Shown piece after piece: positions 1-9,629 of a stretch of 60,358 bases of DNA. This DNA is from Flavobacteriaceae bacterium (GTDB lineage: Bacteria > Bacteroidota > Bacteroidia > Flavobacteriales > Flavobacteriaceae). A program made the translations under genes and the position numbers. Numbering within the stretch: the first letter of the stretch is position 1; every line of letters starts with the position of its first letter. Under the pieces are notes generated by a model. It was not told the origin of the DNA, did not search any database, and saw only the letters and a program-made list of their open reading frames with translations. The stretch is from positions 1 through 60,358 of the forward strand of contig CANHRI010000009.1 in NCBI GenBank assembly GCA_947463515.1, read 5' to 3'.

Positions 1-851
1 CGTTTTACATTCTCTTGACGTAAAGCTAAAAGATTCCCCACAAACATGGTTAAAATAGCAACCGCTAAGAGCGCTATTTCAAAAGAGTAGGGCATTTCTT
101 TGTTCAAGCCCGTAACCAATTTGTATAACGTAGCCACGGCAACTACCTTGGCTAAGGTACTCATGGTGGCGGTCACTAAAGTAGGTGAACCCTCATAGAC
201 ATCAGGTGCCCAAAAATGGAAAGGTGCTGCTGCAATTTTGAACAACATTCCAATAAGCATCATGGTAATTCCAAAATAGAACCAAATGGGAAGTCCGGCC
301 CCTTGCGACAATTCATAGATTTCAGCTACATCAAAGTAACCCGTAGCGCCGTAGACTAAACAAATTCCAAAAAGGATAAAACCAGAAGCGAAAGAACCCA
401 ATAAGAAATATTTCATACCGGCCTCATTGCTCAATAGACTTAGACGTTCGCTACCTGCAAGGATATACAACGCGATGGAAAGAATTTCAATTCCGATGAA
501 AAACATCGATAAGTTTCCAAAAGAAACCATGGCAATGGCTCCGGCCAACAAAAAGATTTTTATAGCGATAAAATCGGAGAATTTGGAAGGTTTGTCTTTG
601 TAGTAATCCCCGCTCATCAAAATCAGAAAAACGGTCAAAACGATAAACAAGCTTGAAAAGGCCACCGAAAAATTAGACACCACAATCATGTTATAGTACC
701 ATGAAGAAGGATGGTTAAATTCGGAAATCGTTAGTCCAAGGATCGCTAACAAAGCAACCACGGAAACCGGTACAATGGCTTTTCTCAGATTGATAATTTC
801 AGCTAAAAGACAGAAGATGCCTAAACCTGATACAGCGATTAGTGTATTCAT
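1..851 (-). CDS. nuoN: NADH-quinone oxidoreductase subunit N (partial, N-terminal part)
   Basis: Membrane subunit of complex I, one of three antiporter-like proton-pumping subunits. Reading the minus strand from the ATG at 851 gives about 283 residues beginning MNTLIAVSGLGIFCLLAEII. The reading frame stays open to the left edge, so the C-terminal part lies outside the window. The visible part is almost entirely hydrophobic helices, with polar stretches such as LAGSERLSLLSNEAGMKYFL and PFHFWAPDVYEGSP, the latter a hallmark of the NuoL/M/N family. It is the last gene of the nuoA-N operon, 13 bp after nuoM. Identification rests on this motif and on gene order. Confidence 0.95.
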   Translation of the reverse strand, partial: MNTLIAVSGLGIFCLLAEIINLRKAIVPVSVVALLAILGLTISEFNHPSSWYYNMIVVSNFSVAFSSLFIVLTVFLILMSGDYYKDKPSKFSDFIAIKIFLLAGAIAMVSFGNLSMFFIGIEILSIALYILAGSERLSLLSNEAGMKYFLLGSFASGFILFGICLVYGATGYFDVAEIYELSQGAGLPIWFYFGITMMLIGMLFKIAAAPFHFWAPDVYEGSPTLVTATMSTLAKVVAVATLYKLVTGLNKEMPYSFEIALLAVAILTMFVGNLLALRQENVK

Positions 852-864
852 TCGTATGACAGAA

Positions 865-2304
865 TTAAGAACGGTTGATTAATGTAAAAATTTCTTGTAG
901 CGATGGATTGACCAAGTCCAATAAAGGTTTAGGATACAATCCAAAGAACAATAAGAAGGCAATGAGCACCACCATCACAAAAGTTTCGCCAAGGGTAACT
1001 TCCGCAAATAGTTTAGCATTTGCTTCACCCAACATCACATTTTGAAACATTTTCAACATGTAATAAGCTCCTAAAATGATCGTAGTTCCTCCAAGTACAG
1101 CATACCATACATTGATTTGCGATAAACTATACAACACGGTAAATTCTCCTACAAAGTTATATGTACCCGGTAAAGCAACAGACGCTAAAACCAAAATCAT
1201 AAACAATGAAGTAAATCTTGGCGTTTGAACACGAATTCCACCCATAGCTTCGATACTACGTGTTTCCAATCGACGGTAAATGATTTCAGCGGCATAAAAC
1301 AACCCGACAATCACAAAACCGTGGGCAATCATTTGCGATACGGCACCACTTAAACCATCGAAAGTGAGGCTATAACAACCTGCTGCGATCAAACCTACGT
1401 GCGCCAATGAAGAGTAAGCCAATAATCGTTTGATATCTTTTTGACGTAAAGCGGCGATAGATCCATAAATGACACCAGCGATACTAAGTCCCAAAAGGAT
1501 GGGCATGTACGTTTTTGCTGCCAAAGGGGCAATGGGGAGTTGCCAGCGGATTACACTGTACAATCCCATTTTTAACATGATACCCGAGAGCAACATGGTC
1601 CCAACCGTAGGTGCTTTTTGATACACATCAGCCTGCCAGGTATGGAAAGGAACTACTGGAATTTTAATCGCATAAGCTAAAAAGAATGCCAAGAAAATCC
1701 ACGTTTGCTCCTCAGTGCTGAGTTGTAAAGCATACAAATCGCTGAGCAAGAAACTTCCTGCTTTGTGATATAAATAGGCGAAGGCAACCAACATGAATAA
1801 GGATCCGCCTAAAGTGTAAATGAAAAACTTAAGTACCGCTTTTTTGCGTGTTTCAATAGCATCATTCCCCCACAACAAAGCGATAAAGTAGATGGGTATT
1901 AAAGCTAATTCCCAGAAAATATAATAAAGAAGTCCGTCGGCGGCCAAAAATGTACCCGCCATAGCAAACGCCATGAAGAGAATTAAAGCATAGATACTTT
2001 TTGCATTTTTAAACGCATTGGCAAACGAACTAAGTAGGATAAGCGGCGTTAATACAGTGGTGAGCAATACCATGGCCAACGCTAAGCCATCAACCTTTAA
2101 AGCAAAAAATGCTTTGGGTGAAGAAATCCAAGGTAAAGAAACATTAAGTGTACTGAAATCACTTACGGTTGCCAAAAGAAATAAGGTAATTCCCATGGCA
2201 GCGGTACTAAAAAGTAAAGCCACTTTGGAAGCCAGTTTATCGCCAGCCAAATAGGTACATACAGCACCGATAAGTAATAAAAGTAATAGAGTAGTTACGT
2301 CCAT
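865..2304 (-). CDS. nuoM: NADH-quinone oxidoreductase subunit M
   Basis: Antiporter-like proton-pumping membrane subunit of complex I, 479 residues, normal for NuoM. About 13-14 hydrophobic helices are visible. Family motifs include the WELALIPIYFI segment, whose glutamate belongs to the conserved proton path, PFHTWQADVYQKAPTVGTMLLSG, and the KRLLAYSSLAHVG helix. It lies between nuoL (12 bp upstream) and nuoN (13 bp downstream) and is surely co-transcribed with them. Nothing looks truncated or unusual. Confidence 0.97.
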   Translation of the reverse strand: MDVTTLLLLLLIGAVCTYLAGDKLASKVALLFSTAAMGITLFLLATVSDFSTLNVSLPWISSPKAFFALKVDGLALAMVLLTTVLTPLILLSSFANAFKNAKSIYALILFMAFAMAGTFLAADGLLYYIFWELALIPIYFIALLWGNDAIETRKKAVLKFFIYTLGGSLFMLVAFAYLYHKAGSFLLSDLYALQLSTEEQTWIFLAFFLAYAIKIPVVPFHTWQADVYQKAPTVGTMLLSGIMLKMGLYSVIRWQLPIAPLAAKTYMPILLGLSIAGVIYGSIAALRQKDIKRLLAYSSLAHVGLIAAGCYSLTFDGLSGAVSQMIAHGFVIVGLFYAAEIIYRRLETRSIEAMGGIRVQTPRFTSLFMILVLASVALPGTYNFVGEFTVLYSLSQINVWYAVLGGTTIILGAYYMLKMFQNVMLGEANAKLFAEVTLGETFVMVVLIAFLLFFGLYPKPLLDLVNPSLQEIFTLINRS

Positions 2305-2316
2305 CAGGATAATTTT

Positions 2317-4194
2317 TTAAGCTAAAAACAAATAGATGAAAAGGACACTAAATCCAATTACAAAAGCAAATAGATACAATCCGATACTTCCGTTTTGAAC
2401 ACGCGCGCCTAAGTTTCCTAAACCGTTGGCTAACGAACCCAAACTGAAAACCAATTGGGACAAAGCAGGTTCTAGTGTATCTCGGAAAAAGCGTGCTAAG
2501 CCATTAATGGGTTTTACAATCAAAGCCATATAGCCTTCATCTACATAATATTTGTGGTAAATCGTTTTAGCCAATCCGGTCATTTCATTGTCTTCTTTCG
2601 GAACGGCACCGCCTTTTAAGAACTTCGCATAGGCCATACCAATACCAATCAATCCACCGGCTACAGCTACAGCCATTAAAATATATTCAGTAGTACCTAA
2701 ATGATGTTGAGCATGACTTCCACTGAATAAGGGCGCTAGGTAGTGATTTAACCAACTACCTCCAAAAGGTAAGCTGATTACCCCACCCGCCAACGACAAG
2801 ATGGCTAGTACGATTAAAGGTAACGTCATTAAACTTGGACTTTCGTGCAGATGATGTTTTTGTTCTTCTGTGCCACGGAAGTCGCGGTAAAAGGTAAGGT
2901 ACATTAAACGGAACATATAGAAAGCCGTCATGATAGATGCCAATGACGCAATGATCCAAAGGGGAATATTGGCATGGAAAGCGGTCAGAAGAATTTCATC
3001 CTTCGAGAAAAATCCAGAAAACGGAGGAATCCCTGAAATCGCCAACGTTGCAATCATCATTGTGGCAAAAGTAATTGGCATGATTTTACGTAACCCACCC
3101 ATGCGACGCATATCTTGTTCGTGGTGCATAGCGTGAATCACAGAACCAGAGCCTAAGAACAAACACGCTTTAAAGAAGGCGTGTGTGATCACATGAAAAA
3201 CGGCAACATTGTAAGCTCCGAGTCCAAGCGCCAAAAACATAAGTCCCAATTGCGAAACTGTAGAGTAGGCCAACACTTTTTTGATGTCATTTTGAAAAAG
3301 ACCGATAGAAGCAGCAACCAAAGCTGTCACGGCACCGACAATCGCAATAATATTTTGAACAAGCGGTGTGAGGTCAAATATGAAATTTAAACGCGTAATC
3401 ATAAAAATACCCGCTGTAACCATTGTCGCCGCGTGAATCAACGCCGAAACGGGTGTTGGACCTGCCATCGCATCAGGTAACCAAGTGTATAAAGGCAATT
3501 GAGCTGATTTTCCCATAGCGCCGATGAATAAACACAAGGCCGCTACAGTTAATTTGGCCGTATCCACATTTCCAGCAGTGATTGCAGCTTTCAACTGCGC
3601 GTAATCCAAGGTAGAAAACATAGAGCCTAAAATGAAAATTCCAATAAGGAACCCTAAGTCACCAATACGGTTCATGATGAACGCTTTTTTAGCGGCATCA
3701 TTATAATCTTGGTTTTTGTACCAGAAGCCAATGAGTAAGTAAGAACACAAACCAACGCCTTCCCATCCGATAAACATGATAAGAATATTACTTCCGACTA
3801 CCAACGTAATCATGAAAAACACGAATAAGTTAAGGTACGAAAAGAACTTATGCATGTTTTCATCCTCATGCATATAACTTATAGAATATAAATGAATCAA
3901 CGACCCAATACCCGTTACAAACAGCAACCATAGTAATGACAATTGATCCAATAGAATACCGATATCCAATTTGAAATTACTTACTGCAATCCAATCAAAT
4001 AAGGTAACCGAAATGGGTTTTCCCGTTTGGTTGACTTGTAAAAAGAAATAGACACTGATAGCAAACGAAATAGCCACAGCCACAGTTCCCAAAGTACCTG
4101 CGAATCCTTTTCCAGCCTTTTTACCAAAGAATACGTTACCTAAGAACCCAATAAAAGGGGCTAATAATACGATTAAAACTAAATTCTTCTCCAT
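2317..4194 (-). CDS. nuoL: NADH-quinone oxidoreductase subunit L
   Basis: Largest antiporter-like subunit of complex I, 625 residues, with the long C-terminal extension (lateral helix and anchor) expected of NuoL. Diagnostic segments are the FIGWEGVGLCSYLLIGFW block, the PLYTWLPDAMAGPTPVSALIHAATMVTAG block and KKVLAYSTVSQLGLMFLALG. The last 100 or so residues hold an amphipathic stretch followed by a final membrane helix. It follows nuoK with a 6-bp gap and is co-transcribed with the operon. Full length, no anomaly. Confidence 0.97.
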   Translation of the reverse strand: MEKNLVLIVLLAPFIGFLGNVFFGKKAGKGFAGTLGTVAVAISFAISVYFFLQVNQTGKPISVTLFDWIAVSNFKLDIGILLDQLSLLWLLFVTGIGSLIHLYSISYMHEDENMHKFFSYLNLFVFFMITLVVGSNILIMFIGWEGVGLCSYLLIGFWYKNQDYNDAAKKAFIMNRIGDLGFLIGIFILGSMFSTLDYAQLKAAITAGNVDTAKLTVAALCLFIGAMGKSAQLPLYTWLPDAMAGPTPVSALIHAATMVTAGIFMITRLNFIFDLTPLVQNIIAIVGAVTALVAASIGLFQNDIKKVLAYSTVSQLGLMFLALGLGAYNVAVFHVITHAFFKACLFLGSGSVIHAMHHEQDMRRMGGLRKIMPITFATMMIATLAISGIPPFSGFFSKDEILLTAFHANIPLWIIASLASIMTAFYMFRLMYLTFYRDFRGTEEQKHHLHESPSLMTLPLIVLAILSLAGGVISLPFGGSWLNHYLAPLFSGSHAQHHLGTTEYILMAVAVAGGLIGIGMAYAKFLKGGAVPKEDNEMTGLAKTIYHKYYVDEGYMALIVKPINGLARFFRDTLEPALSQLVFSLGSLANGLGNLGARVQNGSIGLYLFAFVIGFSVLFIYLFLA

Positions 4195-4200
4195 GGAGCC

Positions 4201-4521
4201 TTATCCTTTTAAATTCTTCAAATTAGCAATATCAATCGAACCGATATTTCGAAAAATAGCAACCAAAATTGCCAATCCGACGGCTACTTCAGCAGCGGCT
4301 ACGGCCATTGAGAAAAATACGAACACCTGACCTTCGGCATCTTGATGATAGGTTGAGAAAGCGACAAACAATAAGTTTACTGCATTCAGCATGATTTCGA
4401 TGGACATGAAAACAATGATTGCGTTTCTTCTGTACAGCACTCCGAAAACCCCAATACAGAAAAGAATTACGGATAGAAACAGGTAATTTTCAATGCCGAT
4501 ATGATTTAAAATATTCTCCAT
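4201..4521 (-). CDS. nuoK: NADH-quinone oxidoreductase subunit K
   Basis: Small three-helix membrane subunit of complex I (106 residues; the family is about 100). The core [21 protein letters not shown] carries the conserved glutamate of helix 2, and [19 protein letters not shown] carries the second conserved glutamate in helix 3. Both take part in the proton channel near the quinone site. The gene sits 3 bp after nuoJ and 6 bp before nuoL. Confidence 0.96.
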   Translation of the reverse strand: MENILNHIGIENYLFLSVILFCIGVFGVLYRRNAIIVFMSIEIMLNAVNLLFVAFSTYHQDAEGQVFVFFSMAVAAAEVAVGLAILVAIFRNIGSIDIANLKNLKG

Positions 4522-4524
4522 AGT

Positions 4525-5037
4525 TTATCGTGTCGATTTTTCTTTTTTAGACAAAAGTACTACACCCAACATCGCTGTGAGTAGTAATATGGATACAAAC
4601 TCAAAAGGAACCATATATTCATTTAACAAAACTTTCCCCAATACTTTAATGGATTGAAAATCTTGTCCAGTAATATCGTATTCTCCCATGATTGGTTTGG
4701 TATCGACAAACACATACGTCAACACTCCACACAAAAGAATGAAGATGATTACGGCGGCATAACGGGTCATACGCGGTTTATGTACTTCATCTTCTTTGTT
4801 GAGGTTCATCAACATGATGGTAAAAAGGAACAATACCATGATGGCACCCGCATATACAATAAGTTGAACTAGCGCTAAGAACTGGGCATTAAATAACAGA
4901 TAATGTCCCATAATCGAAACCATACAAAGTACTAAGTAAATAGCACTGTGAATAGGGTTTTTAGTGTAAATGGTTAAAAAGGCAGTGGCAAGTGTAAATG
5001 CCGACAGAATGTAGAAAATTAGTAATACTGTTGACAT
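4525..5037 (-). CDS. nuoJ: NADH-quinone oxidoreductase subunit J
   Basis: Membrane subunit of complex I, 170 residues, five predicted helices. The stretch NAQFLALVQLIVYAGAIMVLFLFTIMLMNL contains the typical NuoJ helix 3 with its conserved tyrosine and glycine, where the pi-bulge transition occurs in known structures. It sits in the usual place between nuoI and nuoK with 2-3 bp gaps, which points to translational coupling. Confidence 0.96.
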   Translation of the reverse strand: MSTVLLIFYILSAFTLATAFLTIYTKNPIHSAIYLVLCMVSIMGHYLLFNAQFLALVQLIVYAGAIMVLFLFTIMLMNLNKEDEVHKPRMTRYAAVIIFILLCGVLTYVFVDTKPIMGEYDITGQDFQSIKVLGKVLLNEYMVPFEFVSILLLTAMLGVVLLSKKEKSTR

Positions 5038-5039
5038 AA

Positions 5040-5585
5040 TTAGTTTAGGTTTGTGGTGTTAGCCATTGCTATTTCTAGTGGCATTACTAATTTATCTTTT
5101 CCGTAAATAAAATCTTCACGATCGTATTGTGCAGGTACTAATTCTTTTGAAATCGTCATGTAAATAGCGTCTTTAGGACAAGCCTCTTCACATAAACCAC
5201 AGAAAATACAACGTAACATATTGATTTCATAGATTTCAGCATATTTTTCCTCACGGTACAAATGCTCTTCACCGGTTTTACGCTCTGCTGCTTTCATGGT
5301 AATAGCTTCCGCAGGACATGTAAGCGCACACAACCCACACGCGGTACAGTTTTCACGTCCTTGTTCATCGCGTTTTAAGGTGTGTTTTCCTCGGTAAACG
5401 GGACTGAATTCACGGACCTGTTCGGGGTAGTGAATGGTTGCTTTTCTTCGGAAAAAGTGTTTAATGGTAATCAACAACCCTTTAATGATTGCGACCAAAT
5501 AAAGACGCTCCCAAAACGTCATTTCCTTGTGGGAAACTTGTTTTTTCTTGCCTGAGAGCGAAATGTTCTGAATTGATGTTGCCAT
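5040..5585 (-). CDS. nuoI: NADH-quinone oxidoreductase subunit I (2 x 4Fe-4S)
   Basis: Peripheral-arm subunit of complex I carrying two tetranuclear clusters (N6a and N6b) that pass electrons towards NuoB. Two ferredoxin motifs are visible: C80, C83, C86 with C90, and C126, C129, C132 with C136. The N-terminal 60 residues contain the amphipathic membrane-associated helices (ERLYLVAIIKGLLITIKHFF). At 181 residues it is full length. The gap to nuoH is 11 bp and to nuoJ 2 bp. Confidence 0.97.
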   Translation of the reverse strand: MATSIQNISLSGKKKQVSHKEMTFWERLYLVAIIKGLLITIKHFFRRKATIHYPEQVREFSPVYRGKHTLKRDEQGRENCTACGLCALTCPAEAITMKAAERKTGEEHLYREEKYAEIYEINMLRCIFCGLCEEACPKDAIYMTISKELVPAQYDREDFIYGKDKLVMPLEIAMANTTNLN

Positions 5586-5596
5586 AGAACAGGTTC

Positions 5597-6628
5597 TTAA
5601 TTAAAAGCCAGAATACAAATTCCGGTGATCATAATATTAATAATAGAAAGCGGGATTAAAATTTTCCATCCCAAATTCATCAACTGGTCGTAACGAAAAC
5701 GCGGAATCGTCCAACGGACCCACATGTAAAAGAATATAAAGGCACAGATTTTTACAAACAAAACGCCAATTCCGATAAGGGTTGCAATATTCGTTCCCAA
5801 ATGAATGCCTGCCCAGTCCATACCGGGATAGTTGTACCCACCAAAATAAAGGACCGCCAAAATAGTAGAAGAGATAAACATGTTGGCGTATTCAGCAAAC
5901 AGATAGAATCCCATTTTCATCGATGAATACTCCGTATGGTACCCTCCAATCAATTCACTTTCACATTCGGCTAAGTCAAAAGGGGTTCGGTTGGTTTCGG
6001 CAAAAGCACATATCAAAAAGATCAAAAAACCTACGGGTTGGTAGAATACATTCCAATCCATACCGTGTTGTTGCTCGGTAATGGCACGTAAACTAAGCGA
6101 CCCACTCATCATTAACAATGCGATGATAGAAAGACCCATAGCTACTTCATACGATACCATTTGCGAAGCGGCACGAACAGCCCCCATCAATGAGAATTTA
6201 TTGTTTGAAGCCCAACCTCCAATCATGATACCATAAACGCCCACAGAGATTACACCAAAAATGTACAACAGTGAAACGTCAATGTCGGTTGCTTGTAGGA
6301 TAACCGTACGTCCAAAAATTTCTAATTTATCGCCCCATGGAATCACCGCACTGGTAATCAATGCTGTGGCCATCGCGACTCCCGGACCTACAAAAAACAA
6401 AAACTTGTTGGGTGTATTGGGTTCAAATTCTTCTTTCGCAAAAAGTTTTAATCCGTCAGCTAAAGGTTGTAATAAACCGCCCCATCCCGCGCGGTTGGGT
6501 CCAACGCGGTCTTGAAGAAATGCAGCTACTTTACGTTCGGCCCAAGTAGAGTACATAGCCATAAGCATAGTAACGGCAAAGATGACTACGATGAAAATAC
6601 TTTTTTCAATAATTAATGCACTATCCAT
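5597..6628 (-). CDS. nuoH: NADH-quinone oxidoreductase subunit H
   Basis: Membrane subunit of complex I that forms most of the quinone-binding chamber, 343 residues with 8 or more helices. Signature stretches are AERKVAAFLQDRVGPNRAG in the first loop and FDLAECESELIGGYHTEYSSMKMGFYLFAEY, rich in the conserved acidic residues of the E-channel. It starts 1 bp after the nuoG stop, so the two are tightly coupled. Confidence 0.97.
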   Translation of the reverse strand: MDSALIIEKSIFIVVIFAVTMLMAMYSTWAERKVAAFLQDRVGPNRAGWGGLLQPLADGLKLFAKEEFEPNTPNKFLFFVGPGVAMATALITSAVIPWGDKLEIFGRTVILQATDIDVSLLYIFGVISVGVYGIMIGGWASNNKFSLMGAVRAASQMVSYEVAMGLSIIALLMMSGSLSLRAITEQQHGMDWNVFYQPVGFLIFLICAFAETNRTPFDLAECESELIGGYHTEYSSMKMGFYLFAEYANMFISSTILAVLYFGGYNYPGMDWAGIHLGTNIATLIGIGVLFVKICAFIFFYMWVRWTIPRFRYDQLMNLGWKILIPLSIINIMITGICILAFN

Positions 6629-6629
6629 A

Positions 6630-7673
6630 TTATTGTTTTACTTCGGTTCCGTCAATTTTTTTGTTATAGTCAATGTCCGCCATACTGATTTTCTTACGAT
6701 CCTCATCACGGCCCATTAAGATGCCGCGTTCGGTGTTGATAATCACTTTCTCTAGTTTTCGACTGTAGTTATTGACATTGATTACCGAGTCTTTTTCAAA
6801 CTTACGCGGGCCTTCAATCGTCCAATCGGAAACTTCTTTTTTATCATAACGACAGGTGTTACAGATGAAATCTTCCACTTCATGGTATTCATCTTTACGT
6901 GCTGTAACCCGTTGAATTTCATTTCCAAACATCCATACGGTTACATTTCCGCAACAACCTGGTGTGGTACATTCACGGTGTGCATTGAACGGTTTGTTAA
7001 ACCAAACGCGCGACTTGAATCGGAACGTTTTATCGGTTAGCGCTCCAACAGGACATACATCAATCATATTTCCTGAGAATTCATTTTCAATTGCGGCTGA
7101 AACCATGGTAGAAATTTGCGCATGATCTCCACGATTCAATACGCCATGTACGCGGTAGTCGGTTAATTGTTCAGCTACTTGTACGCAACGTTGACAAAGA
7201 ATGCAACGGTTCATGTGTAACTGAATTTTATCACCGATATTTTCGGGTTCAAACGTTCGTTTTTCCTCAATGAATCGGGTATTAGCATGGCCGTGTTCAA
7301 AACTTAAATTTTGCAAATCACATTCTCCAGCTTGGTCACAAACGGGACAGTCCAAAGGGTGATTAATCAACAAAAATTCAGTTACTGCTTTACGGGCTTC
7401 TGTCACGCGGTCAGACGATTTGCTTTTCACTTCCATGCCGTCCATACAACCAGTAACGCAAGAGGCTACTAGTTTTGGCATAGGTGTAGGATTGGCGTCG
7501 CTACCTTTGGTTACTTCAACCAAACAACAACGACATTTTCCTCCAGAACCTTTGAGTTTGGAGTAGTAACACATCGCTGGAGGAACTATATCGCCTCCAA
7601 TCATTCGTGCTGCTTGTAAGATGGTGGTTCCAGCTTCAACCTCGATTTCGTGTCCGTCAATTGTTACTTTCAT
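6630..7673 (-). CDS. nuoG: NADH-quinone oxidoreductase subunit G, short form
   Basis: Iron-sulfur subunit of the complex I peripheral arm. It has the N-terminal 2Fe-2S domain (C35, C47, C50, C72), the His-Cys motif for a 4Fe-4S cluster (H105, C109, C112, C118) and a second 4Fe-4S motif (C157, C160, C163 with C207). A further cysteine group follows (ECTTPGCC and ICNTC). At 347 residues it lacks the whole molybdopterin-oxidoreductase-like domain of proteobacterial NuoG (700-900 residues). The gene ends 1 bp before nuoH, so this is a natural short form and not a frameshift. The 52-bp gap to nuoF is the longest in the operon. Confidence 0.92.
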   Translation of the reverse strand: MKVTIDGHEIEVEAGTTILQAARMIGGDIVPPAMCYYSKLKGSGGKCRCCLVEVTKGSDANPTPMPKLVASCVTGCMDGMEVKSKSSDRVTEARKAVTEFLLINHPLDCPVCDQAGECDLQNLSFEHGHANTRFIEEKRTFEPENIGDKIQLHMNRCILCQRCVQVAEQLTDYRVHGVLNRGDHAQISTMVSAAIENEFSGNMIDVCPVGALTDKTFRFKSRVWFNKPFNAHRECTTPGCCGNVTVWMFGNEIQRVTARKDEYHEVEDFICNTCRYDKKEVSDWTIEGPRKFEKDSVINVNNYSRKLEKVIINTERGILMGRDEDRKKISMADIDYNKKIDGTEVKQ

Positions 7674-7725
7674 CTTTTTGTAGGTTATCTAGTGCGCAAG
7701 TAAACGCCTTAACGCAGTTATTGAT

Positions 7726-9090
7726 TTATACAGTTTGTGGAGCCACTAAGTGACGAACTTTTTCGAAAGGTTCGTGTGTGAAATGGTCTCGATTTTTAAT
7801 TTTTTCTGGGAAACGAACATGGAATTCAAATTCCTCTCTAAAGTGACGAATAGCAGCTGCTACGGGCCAAGAAGCCGCATCACCCAACGGACAAATCGTA
7901 TTCCCTTCAATTTTCGATTGAATGCTCCATAACAACTCGATATCTTCTTCACGGCCTTCCCCGTTTTCGATACGCCACAATACTTTTTCTAACCAACCCG
8001 TTCCTTCACGGCAAGGGGTACATTGTCCACAGCTTTCATGATGGTAAAAACGGGCAAAATTCCACGTGTTGCGCACGATACATGCCCGGTCGTCATAGAC
8101 GATAAATCCGCCTGAACCCAACATAGAACCCGTCGCAAAGCCACCGTCTGATAAACTTTCATAAGTCATCAAGCGGTCGTCTCCGTTGGCTGTTTTATAA
8201 ATTAAATGAGCGGGTAAAATAGGTACAGAACTACCTCCAGGCACTAAGGCTTTCAAAGGTCGATCAGTTTCCATACCGCCACAATATTCGTCTGAATTAA
8301 TAAATTCTTCTACCGAAATACCCAATTCAATTTCGTAAACCCCTGGTTTTTTGATATTTCCTGACGCAGAAATTAATTTCGTTCCTGTTGAACGTCCAAT
8401 TCCTATCGCTGCATAATCGGCTCCAGAATTGTTGATAATCCAAGGCACCGCAGCGATAGATTCAACATTGTTTACTACTGTCGGATTAGCCCACAATCCA
8501 CTGATAGCTGGGAACGGTGGTTTCAAACGCGGGTTTCCACGTTTTCCTTCTAGCGACTCAATTAAAGCCGTTTCTTCTCCACAAATATAGGCTCCCGCAC
8601 CGCAATGAACGTATAAATCCAAATCGAATCCAGATCCTTGAATATTTTTACCTAACCAACCTGCAGCGTAGGCTTCTTGAATCGCGCGCTCAAGTATTTT
8701 GTACACCCACATGTATTCCCCGCGAATGTATATGTAAGAAAGGTTGGCTTCTAACGCGATACTCGAAGTAATCATTCCTTCAATCAATAAATGCGGAATG
8801 TATTCCATCAAATAACGGTCTTTAAAGGTGCCGGGCTCTGATTCGTCGGCATTGCAAACGAGGTGTCTTGGTTTTCCTGATTTTTTATCAATAAAACTCC
8901 ATTTCATTCCCATGGGAAACCCAGCTCCACCGCGGCCGCGCAATCCTGAAGCTTTTACTTCTTCAATGATGTCTTCGGGAGTCATTTTTAATGCTTTCTC
9001 GACGGAAGCATAACCGCCTTCACGACGATATACTTCATACGATTTAATTCCAGGGACATTAATTTTGTCCAGTAATATCTTTCTTCCCAT
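7726..9090 (-). CDS. nuoF: NADH-quinone oxidoreductase subunit F (NADH/FMN-binding)
   Basis: Subunit that oxidises NADH, holding FMN and the N3 4Fe-4S cluster. Visible features are the glycine-rich GRGGAGFP (residues 52-59) for FMN/NADH, a second dinucleotide-binding region with GAGAYICGEETALIESLEGKR, and cluster ligands C354, C357, C360 and C400, in the same spacing as the E. coli protein. The length of 454 residues is normal. It is 4 bp after nuoE in the operon. Confidence 0.97.
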   Translation of the reverse strand: MGRKILLDKINVPGIKSYEVYRREGGYASVEKALKMTPEDIIEEVKASGLRGRGGAGFPMGMKWSFIDKKSGKPRHLVCNADESEPGTFKDRYLMEYIPHLLIEGMITSSIALEANLSYIYIRGEYMWVYKILERAIQEAYAAGWLGKNIQGSGFDLDLYVHCGAGAYICGEETALIESLEGKRGNPRLKPPFPAISGLWANPTVVNNVESIAAVPWIINNSGADYAAIGIGRSTGTKLISASGNIKKPGVYEIELGISVEEFINSDEYCGGMETDRPLKALVPGGSSVPILPAHLIYKTANGDDRLMTYESLSDGGFATGSMLGSGGFIVYDDRACIVRNTWNFARFYHHESCGQCTPCREGTGWLEKVLWRIENGEGREEDIELLWSIQSKIEGNTICPLGDAASWPVAAAIRHFREEFEFHVRFPEKIKNRDHFTHEPFEKVRHLVAPQTV

Positions 9091-9094
9091 GATG

Positions 9095-9625
9095 CTATTT
9101 GTCGTAAAAAGTTATATTACCCGCTTTGCAGTCGTCAATAAGCTGATCAATTTTTTCTTTGGTCAAATGCTCATGGTAGTAATCGCCCAATTGCAACATC
9201 GGGGCATACCCACAGGCACCTAAACATTCTACACCACGCACTTCAAAAAGTCCATCAGTAGTAGGTTGTGCAATTCCTACATTGAGTTTTTGACACGTAT
9301 AATCCATCAAATCTTCTACACCGCGTTGGCAGCAGGGCGAAGTTTGACAAAATTCCAACATATATTTTCCTACGGGTCTCTGGTTAAACATGGTGTAAAA
9401 CGTCACCACTTCATAGACCTCAATAGGTTTTAATTCCAAAATTTCGGCTACTTTGTTTTGGAGTTCAATGCTCAACCAGTTGTCATGAGCGTCTTGGACT
9501 TCATGCAAAACCGGGAGCAATGCCGACTTCTTTTTGTCAGCAGGATAATGGCTCACCAACTCATTAATACGGGCCATCAAGGCATCCGTAATATTTATTT
9601 CTTGGGTGTAATGGTGTTTTTCCAT
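9095..9625 (-). CDS. nuoE: NADH-quinone oxidoreductase subunit E (2Fe-2S thioredoxin fold)
   Basis: Subunit of the NADH-dehydrogenase module with a thioredoxin-like fold and the N1a-type 2Fe-2S cluster. The four ligands are C93, C98, C134 and C138, matching the E. coli NuoE spacing; C99 is an extra neighbouring cysteine. The N-terminal helical part (LLPVLHEVQDAHDNWLS) is typical. It contains 176 residues and lies between nuoD and nuoF with 4-bp gaps. Confidence 0.96.
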   Translation of the reverse strand: MEKHHYTQEINITDALMARINELVSHYPADKKKSALLPVLHEVQDAHDNWLSIELQNKVAEILELKPIEVYEVVTFYTMFNQRPVGKYMLEFCQTSPCCQRGVEDLMDYTCQKLNVGIAQPTTDGLFEVRGVECLGACGYAPMLQLGDYYHEHLTKEKIDQLIDDCKAGNITFYDK

Positions 9626-9629
9626 AAGA

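Noticed and set aside
6630..7725. Truncated or frameshifted nuoG
   Set aside because: The stop is followed at once by nuoH and no leftover of a molybdopterin domain is found in any frame, so a natural short form is more likely.
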